64,000 bases of DNA, from positions 84,200,520-84,264,519 of the forward strand of contig CM069432.1 in NCBI GenBank assembly GCA_035610365.1, written 5' to 3'. Shown in pieces: positions 56,001-64,000 of the stretch. Source of the DNA: Aquatica leii. Its lineage: Eukaryota; Arthropoda; Insecta; Coleoptera; Lampyridae. Under the pieces are notes generated by a model. It ran no database searches, was not told the DNA's origin, and was given only the letters and a program-made list of their open reading frames with translations. The position numbers were made by a program, and so were the translations under genes. The first letter of the stretch is position 1. Each line of letters starts with the position of its first letter.

Positions 56001-59000
56001 CGTAGGGTGCAAAATGTGAAGAGTTAAATTTCCAGATGTCATTTGGTTTTTTTGAAGTTCTTGATTAAATTTCGGTTGCCTGTTTGAGTTTTTAATTTTT
56101 TGCGTTGTTACAAGAATAGACAAAGCCTTGGTAAATTTGGTTACATGTGTTGTTCAAACCTATAATACGTTCTTATGTTCCCAAAAATTGAGATGGCATG
56201 ATATATACGCAATTTTTACGGAGAGGTTTCTTTTTAGTGTGTTGTGGAAAGTTGTTATTAACAGTTCTAAACGTTTATGTGAGTTTATTATTCCGTTTTC
56301 TTTTGCAAAATCTAATTTTGAAAACAGTTAACTACATTTTGTTTATGTTATTTCAAAGTATCAAAATTGTAGCAAAAACCGTTTGATTTATTAACTGTGT
56401 AATTTGGAAGAAACTATCAAGCAACAGTTTTTTGCTTTGAAGTAAACATTATATAATCAAATAATAATTAGAAAATTAATGTTGTTGTTTAATATTCAAA
56501 AAAATGCAAATTTGTATTTTAAAATACTTTTAAAATTTTCGCATTGCACCTTTAAAGCAAGCATTTTAAATATCTGTGTAATCTAAAAAAACTAAACAAA
56601 GATTACGTAATTTACAATTATTTAATAAAATACGTAAACTAGAATTAATTTTATTTTTAGTGTATTATATTCTAGAAAAAGAAATAACGAAATGCATACA
56701 AATGTATACATAAAAATTGTGTTTAACTACATCTTTTTATAATGTTTTAAAACTAATTTAAAAAAAAAAAGAATTGTTCAAATATTTTAAATAACTAATA
56801 AATTTACAAGTCATTTAATTTGACAGCGTTGCTATACTTGGCAAATTTTAGTTAGAGAATAAATGATTGAAGTTTGTTTCTTTTCATATAAATCAAATAT
56901 GACTAAAATAATGAGTAATGTTTTTTGGTAAATATATTTTTCCTATATTAATAAATCATTTTGGTTGTGTTTAAAAGTAATAACTAACAGTGTATCAATT
57001 TAAATGAAAATACTTGACTTTTGATGTTCTTTTATAATAGATAGAAATGCAATCCGCTTTCTTAATGAGTAGGTAACTTAAGCAAAACGTAAAATTAAAA
57101 CTTTTAATTAGATATTTTTTTAAACAGCTGTATGATTTAGTTTAAATTTTATAAAAAAAAACAATTTGTAAACGCGCATAAATAATAGACTTAAACTTAT
57201 TTAAAATACAACAAAGTCTTTTGTTTTTAATTGTTTTTGTATAATAATTGAGTTTTAAGAAAACATCAAAAACTAGTACAAAGTTTTAACACAACAAAAA
57301 ATAAGTCTAATACTTTATGTGCAACAATCAAATTCTAAAAAAATAAGCTAAAATATAATTTTAAAAACAGATGCGTTTTAACATTAAATAAACAAAATTT
57401 GAAAAAATTTACAAAAAAATTAATGTTAGTAAAAAAAATACTAATCTGAAACATATTTTTAGAAAATAAAAGAAGAAAAGTTTAATAAAAAAAACTAATT
57501 TTAGATGCATTAATCATCTTTTATATTACATTATTGTGTAGTTATTAAATACTTGATTGTCTTTTTTTGTTTGATATAGAAATAGTTACTCATTTTTTTA
57601 TTTTTGATCTACCTTCAGATTAAGGTTTTTTTCTACAAATTACAGCAGTACTATCAATGTGATTTAAATATTATGTCTCATAAACATTTTAAATCTTGAA
57701 TTAGGTTAAAATATTACTTTAAATAATAGGTATATGTTTTTATCAAAAATTTTTATTTATTATTGTAAAACATTTTATAAAAAAATAATCAGGTTTTTTA
57801 AATAAAAAATGACTTTTCCAAATGTAAAAATAAATTGGTTGGACCTTAAACTTATCGCAAGTTTTAGTTGCATTGTAAACTCAAAAAAAAACATTATTTC
57901 GTTAACAAAAACTTTTTATTTAACCACTTTTAACTTGTTTTGGATTTGTTCTAAATTATTTGTTGACATACAACATTAAATGCTTTTTCAATTACTGTTT
58001 TCTTCAGATTTATTTCTTAAACATAAGTTTTCTAATTGTACAAATTTGTAGATTTGATTTATACTGTTTAGATTTTGTTGCTAAAATAATAAAGATAACA
58101 AAATGTACAAACTACGCTTTGAACAAACTTTGTAGTTTGTTATTTGTTGTAAAAACAAAAAAAGGCAGTTTGTTACATAAATTTATCAAAATAGAGACGT
58201 AACACAGGTTCAACTTAAAACAAAACAACAAGTTTCCAAAAACTAGAATGTAATTGAAAAATTAACCTACACAGAGAAGTTGTGGAACTCAAACACAAAA
58301 AAAACTAATATAAGAATTAAATTAAAAATATACAGCATTTAGGTTTAACTAAATTAATTAAACAAAAATTTAATCCCGATCAGAACGAATTCCTCATGGT
58401 TACAATTAAACAATAATTGCTCTTAAAAATGCATAGTAATATAATTTAACATTAATCTCCACAAGGTCATAAAACGTAAAATAAAATAAAAACCTGCACT
58501 TGAACGTCGTAACCACATACACATGAATCGAAATTGCGTTTGTCGATACCTTTTGAGAACTTCGCTCCGATAACTCGCTATCGAGGACAAGAAAAATCCG
58601 AACGTACAAACGCCTAAAAAAATTTTCGAATCACCATGAATATTCACAAAACATAAACTACCAAACCTTACCAAAAAATATTTTGGTATTGAAACTTAAA
58701 TACTTATTAAAAGACAACTGTTAGGGATGCATAAACGATAAACAGCTTGACCAAGCGGTGGATAAATTAAATCCTGGATGACAAATCGTGTGTAGACTAA
58801 ATCCAAAAAATTTCATTAGTCACACTTTAATTGCAATTCTGGAACAATGATCTCGAAAAAACGAAAATTGCAACCTTAAGCAAAATTTGCTACAAAAAAT
58901 ATCTAGGGAATTCTCTCTTTTAAAGGTTCACATTTGTCTCCTTAAAGTGTCCACGTTGTCCGAGTAAGTTATCGCCAAAAGCCGCGCGAAACACGAGAAA

Positions 59001-60118
59001 TACTTCAGGTTCATGAATCAAATAAATAATAATTTTTGAATGGAAAATAATAAAACTTAGCGCAAAATTTGCATGTAACAAGTTGTGCCAAAAATAGTGT
59101 ACATGGCACGATCGAAAATATTGTATATTGATCTTGTAAGTTTTATTTAAATAACGAAGAAGTAGTATTTTAAAATAGTAAAATAATAGTTTTTATTTAG
59201 AATAAATGCAGAAAAATACACTACTATTGCAATAATACATTGCATTAATTACCAATTTATTTAAAGCAGTTGCGTATACGTCTTTATACTAAAAATATTA
59301 AAAGTGCTTAATACAGTTTGCAATTAAAACTTTAAATTACTTTTGTAGTTTATTGAACATGAAAAAAAAAACAGTAATCAATATATCTGGAAAGCAGCAT
59401 ATTTATGACTGTGTCTGCTATAAGAATATTTTAATGCTGTGTATTTTATTTACATTTTATTGTAAACTTATAGCCAAATTTTAATATAAAATTATGTTAC
59501 AATTATCAACTGTTAACAAAAGGTTGCCTTAAAAAATTTCTTATTTATTGTTACAATTATTTTTGAAACAGGCAATTAATTATTAGTTTAATTTTAATTA
59601 AATACGAAATTAATAATTTTTAGTATTTAAAATTTTTTTTTTAGATTGTAAGTTTATTATTTACTATAAATTCAATTTTTTTAGTGCTAGTAGTTGATGT
59701 AAATCTTGGTTTGAATAATCAAATTACATATGCAAGTGATTACGTATATTTGAGGCAATTTAAAAAACACATCATTTGTAAATCAAATTTGATTTAAGCA
59801 GTATTTCCTTTTCAATTTCTAATCAGTTTATATGTCATTTTATAATAAGTGCAAAAATAGATAACATAAACTAGTATTTGATAAACGTTAGCAATTTTTT
59901 TATGTGAAAATTATCAATCAATCTTTATAATAACAACTCTTTTTAAAAACTTTTGCTGAAAAGTTAAAACTTTTTACAATAATTTTTTAATTCACTATCG
60001 TTGTTACTATCGATTATTATTCATTTTATTCAACTTTAAAGCAAAGTGCTTTATGATGAATATACATTGTTACAGAGTTTTAATTCTGTAAAATGTACTT
60101 ATTAAATTTAGTTTAAGT
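50040..60118. other. 10-kb AT-rich region without a supportable gene
   Basis: Read on both strands. ORFs are short and dominated by Phe, Ile, Lys, Asn and Tyr. None shows a domain, including 53723-53953, 55815-56123, 57960-58202 and 58406-58674. Slightly GC-richer, unique-looking patches lie near 50740-50830, 52840-52870, 54900-55030 and 58500-58600. They may be old exons, regulatory DNA or eroded TEs. No terminal repeats or target duplications were found. Confidence 0.5.
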
Positions 60119-60121
60119 TTA

Positions 60122-60472
60122 CAGTGCATTCAAGAATGATCGAATGTTTTCAACCAGCTTTTCGATTTTATTTTTTTATATAGACAATGTAACGTCTAAA
60201 TTATCATTTTATGAAAGCTACAGCTAATAAAATAGTAGTTACTTCATTAGAAATTATTTATTAAGAAACGTAACTAATATGTTTATTAAAAGAATCATTT
60301 GCTTTTGAAAGATTAAGAAAAATGTTTAAAAGCATATTTAGATGTTTAGTCTAAAAGCAAAATAACTTTAAAATATATAACAATATTAAGCAGTACCAAC
60401 ACAAAAACCTAAAAATTATTGACGCGTAAATAATAGGTTTTCGAAAACATTCGATCATTTTGGTAGGCACTG
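60122..60472. mobile_element. MITE-like element with CAGTGC terminal inverted repeats
   Basis: The first and last 31 bases are inverted copies with three or four mismatches (CAGTGC.T.C.A. followed by AATGATCGAATGTTTTC). TA precedes the left end, as in Tc1/mariner elements. The right flank reads TGTA, so the duplication is imperfect. The 351-bp interior has no ORF. A non-autonomous Tc1/mariner derivative is the simplest reading. Confidence 0.75.
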
Positions 60473-60479
60473 TGTATAT

Positions 60480-62800
60480 TTTAACTCGAATATTGATTTT
60501 TTAAAAAGTAATTAAATTAAATTAAATGTAAAATAATATTATTTTTAGTACTGTATTCTCAAAGTAAAAAAAACGTATTTTTTAACGTACATCTGCTTTG
60601 AAACACAAACAGAGTAATCCTCTTTAAGCAATAAAACGATAAATTTTTATTAAAACGTAATAAAACAAAATTTTCAATATAAATACCAAATTAAAACAGC
60701 GTTTAAGAATCATATTTAAAATACTACTGTAGATAAAAGCTATAAGTATTCGTTATGATGCTTAATCAAAGCTTTTCTATGTCTTGTAAAGAACGTGATA
60801 AAAGCGTATCGGGCTCGCAGAAAGCAGATAATGCTTTAATATGTAAATGAGTATTTTCTTTTTACGTCTTGGCAAAGGTGAACCTAGGTGCAGAATAAAT
60901 TTGGCTGGTTATCTGGCATTCTCAAGCGTTTAACCTTACTTACTACAAGTTGTGTTCAAATATTTAACTTCGTAAAATCTTTTGACGAGCTCTCCAACAG
61001 TGATAACGAACGACGTTCTTCTGCTTTTGCTTTTCTTGTTTGAAGTAAAATTGTCAAGCTTTCAGTTGCATTATAACGACCTTTTGTGAAAATTACGCAC
61101 TTTTTAATTAATATGATTGCTGTAAAAATAAAGATAATTAAAGAGATGCCGGTACATTTTTAAACGTTTTACTTCTTTTACTATACGTGGGTTTGATGTA
61201 ATTACATACTTACACGTTGAAAATTCTAGCAATTCTAATTAATGTTAAATTTTACTAATTGACGTTCAAGTAAATTAAACCATTTTGTCATAACACAGAA
61301 TCAAATATATTTTTATTAAAGGAATAGAAGTAGCAAAAATTTTTATTATTACTTTAGAAAACATTGCGCATAAAACAAATAAAATATATTAAGGTGGGTT
61401 TTTGCCAAAGAATTTGTTAATTTCAGTAATTGATTTTTTTTACATTTTTATATTATTAGTTTTATATAAAAGACTAAAATTTAATATGTATAAAAATTAT
61501 GTTAAATACAAAATTAATTTACAAATTAAACAGTGCCCTTAAACTTATACATGTTCATATCAGCTGTAGTGTTGTTCGTAGTTTTCAACAATACTCATAT
61601 GCACATAAATATGATTAAAGTTAAATATTAACTAAATTCATTGTTTTAAACAAACAGTATTTTAATCAATGCATTATACGTTTTTAAAATTATCAAAATA
61701 ACTATTACTAGTTCATATAAAAAACGATACATTTCATACGTAGTCGTTATTGCTTTTGCAAGAGATAGACGATTTACTCATTTAGTATACATAAAAAAGT
61801 ATATTTGAAATTAAATAAGTGAATTAACAAACAAAAATTTTAAAATGTATGCAGAATTTTAAAATTACAAACAAAAGATATCAACATAGTGCAGTAACGT
61901 TCTTTAAAACAATTAGTTTATTAAAATATATTTGTATAAGTAGTTCAAACTGACTTGAACCTGTTTTTATAGGCTGTACGATAAGGTCACAAAACGTCAC
62001 GTAAATAACTACAATCAAACCGTATTGAACTGCTTTTCTTACTGGAAGGTTAAACATAATTACAAAAATTATCCTTAAAAATTAATTCTAAATTTGTATT
62101 TGTTAACCATCGGTTTTTTCTTTTTATGTAACCTGTTTTCTGTTTCTTTCTTATACAAATTCTGTTTCGATCTAAGTCAACTACAAAAATGTTTGTACTT
62201 GCAAAATATAGGGGCTTAAGCCTAGGTATTTCCAAGTCTGCACATGAATTTAGAAGCAATAGAATACTGAGCTAAGTAGATAAAAGGTAACATGGTTAAT
62301 ACCACTTCTTAAGAATGCTGCATTGTAACATATAAAAATTTGGTTACACTCAAAGCGGCAAAATAACTCTATTATATAATTCAATGTTGCATTTCTAGTT
62401 AGTAATTAGATTTTGTAAGTATGTAATTGTAAAACATTTTTAAACAAAAAATGGTTTATTTTCTTTGGCGGTTGTTATGTTAAAAGTGTTTTGGTATTTA
62501 TTCCCGGAACGCTCATGATTCGCTGCATTATCAATTCGTTAATGTATGACAACAAATTATGGATGGAAGAAAACTTACTTTTCTGGTGACTTTGGTCCGC
62601 TTTGCATATATGTTCTAACGTAAGTGCCTAAAAAGTTATTACTTCTAATTATTCACATTTATCCATGGTATGTCTGTAGCATTTTTGCTGCTTTGTAAAA
62701 ATTTTGCTGGGGTAAGCATTGCTTCATATTTTTCTGATTTATTTTAGTTTTCCCGTATTGTCATGAGCGGTTTCTGGATACCCACACGTTATTCCATTCA
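60480..62800. other. AT-rich sequence without a gene
   Basis: Nothing recognised on either strand. The 69-codon minus ORF at 62050-62259 has no known domain. Confidence 0.5.
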
Positions 62801-62807
62801 TGTGGAG

Positions 62808-64000
62808 CAGCGCCGTATTACCCAATAGGCTACATAGGCTATAGCCTAGGGGCCTGCGGCCCAAGGGGGCCCGCAGCCGCAAAGGCCTACGTACGAAGTC
62901 CCGTCAATGATCGATTACCTTAACACAAATAAAAACTGTAGTCGATATTATATTACGTTCGGATATCGTATTACCTTTTAATCACAGCTACGTTACCGAC
63001 ATTACTTAGAAAAATAAACAATAAACAAAATACATTTCTTAACACAGATAAATTTATCTTAATGGCACACTCCGCTACTCCGCACATTCGTTTTTGTTTA
63101 GACTAACACCAGATGTGTCGCATGCAGATCAGACTTTGATTTTAAGGTATATTTTAAAAGATGGCACGCCAGTAGAACGTTTTATTACTTTTTTGGAAAA
63201 TATAGGTCACAAAGGAGCAGACATGGAAATAGAAATTTTGAATTTTCTAGAAAAATTGTCTTTGAATATTCAAGACTGCAGAGGTCAAACCTATGACAAT
63301 GCCAGTAACATGTCCGGCAAGTACTCGGGATTACAAGCGAGAATACTTCATTATAACAAATTAGCTACTTTTGTTCCTTGCGCAGCCTATTCCTTAAATT
63401 TAGTAGGAACATGCGCAGCAAAGTCTTGTGAAGAAGCCTCTTCGTTTTTCTTCTTTGTGGAACAAATATATAACTTTTTTTCTGGATCTACTGGTAGATG
63501 GCAAACCATTAACCATTATCTACTAAAAGAACACGCAATATCTGTAAAGAGATTGTCAGCAACAAGATGGTCAGCTAGAGCAGATTGTTGTAAAGCACTC
63601 TATCGCGGATTTACTTGCATAAAAGATGCCATTCAACATATAGCAAACGACTTTACACAATCATCCGTGACAAAACTGGAAGCAACAGGACTCCTTACAA
63701 AAAATGTGTCAATTAGAAATAGGGATAATGGTAGCTTTTTGGAGTAAAGTTATAGACCATTTTGATAAAACAAGCAAATCTCTGCAAAGTACGGATATTT
63801 ATGTTTTAAATGTAGTAAGTTTGTATGATTCTCTTTTACTTTTTGTAAATCAATTAAGAAACAACTTTGAAATGTATGAAAAAGAAGGGAAGAAATTGAC
63901 AAACTGCAATGTATACAGACGTGACACGAAGCGAATAAAAATTCGCAAACTTCAAAGTGGAGAATCAACTCAACATGAAACTGTTTTTGATGGACTAAAA
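62808..64000 (+). mobile_element. hAT element (ZMYM/DUF4371 type), left end and 5'-truncated gene, runs off the window
   Basis: CAGCGCCGTATTACCCAATA begins the left terminus. It is followed by a GC-rich palindromic stretch (TATAGCCTAGGGGCC, GCGGCCCAAGGGGGCCCGC). Such CAGNG starts with a GGCCC-rich subterminal part are typical of the hAT group whose transposase follows from 63090. The N-terminal TTF-type finger region is missing, since only about 280 bp separate the end from mid-protein. The right end lies beyond 64000. Confidence 0.75.
63090..64000 (+). pseudogene. ZMYM1/DUF4371-type hAT transposase, partial, one frameshift
   Basis: Starts mid-protein with FRLTPDVSHADQTLILRYI. GTPVERFITFLENIGHKG, NIQDCRGQTYDNASNMSGKY, VPCAAYSLNLVGTCAAKSCE and VKRLSATRWSARADCCKALY follow; these are the RNase-H-fold core (RGQ.YDNA.NMSG with a catalytic Asp) and the conserved S.TRWSARA block of DUF4371/ZMYM1-like proteins. 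The frame breaks near 63700-63710. It continues in the next frame with AFWSKVIDHFDKTSKSLQST and LYDSLLLFVNQLRNNFEMYE to the window edge. The finger domain is deleted and the hATC end lies outside. Confidence 0.88.

Noticed and set aside
55815..56123. 102-codon minus-strand ORF
   Set aside because: Despite its length it shows no domain or conserved motif; surroundings are AT-rich non-coding DNA.

Overview
This is a strongly AT-rich, intron-bearing eukaryotic window made almost entirely of transposable elements (TEs) in every stage of decay. The TE mix (BEL/Pao with a tRNA-Phe primer site, piggyBac, FLYWCH- and ZSWIM-type MULEs, PIF/Harbinger, several hAT families, IS630/Tc1-like DDE elements, a Polinton/Maverick remnant, an APE-type LINE), together with a DUF4806-type gene, points to an arthropod, most likely an insect. 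The order cannot be settled from the sequence. No bacterial-style genes, rRNA, tRNA or CRISPR were seen.

Layout. 0-1.3 kb: decayed piggyBac with its 5' terminus at a TTAA. 1.3-5.3 kb: relic of a Polinton/Maverick (capsid-like protein, small structural-type protein, integrase with chromodomain) split by a nearly full-length FLYWCH MULE. 5.6-7.0 kb: short-motif repeats and a foldback with ~160-bp arms. 7.2-7.9 kb: ZSWIM-type MULE relic. 8.3-9.9 kb: the best candidate for a non-TE gene (DUF4806 domain, three exon candidates). 10.2 kb: GC-rich hAT-like terminal repeat. 11.7-18.9 kb: a decayed hAT (BED finger, transposase) with a LINE (12.15-16.57 kb) inserted in its 5' part. 20.94-23.37 kb: a very well preserved piggyBac with TTAA target duplication, matching 14-bp terminal repeats, one intron and only two frame breaks, both in A-runs. 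25.0 kb: MADF-domain gene fragment with a 53-bp intron. 29.7-30.3 kb: C-terminal piggyBac-like fragment.

34.0-45.6 kb is a four-level nest. An IS630/Tc1-like element with ~250-bp inverted ends (A) carries an apparently intact, identical-LTR BEL/Pao retrotransposon in its left end. Its transposase gene is split by a second TA-flanked element (B, 40658-44598). B in turn holds a hAT derivative folded into a palindrome with ~0.86- and ~1.0-kb arms. 47.3-50.0 kb is a complete-ended PIF/Harbinger element (3-bp GTA duplication, Myb/SANT gene plus truncated transposase). 50-62.8 kb is AT-rich sequence with no gene I can support, apart from a ~350-bp MITE at 60.1 kb. The window ends inside a ZMYM/DUF4371-type hAT whose left terminus is at 62808.

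The genes do not form a pathway; they are independent mobile elements. The recent layer is the BEL element and the 20.9-kb piggyBac. The older layer is everything they sit in. No previously undescribed defence or metabolic system was recognised. The most unusual structures are the nested palindrome and the Polinton relic.
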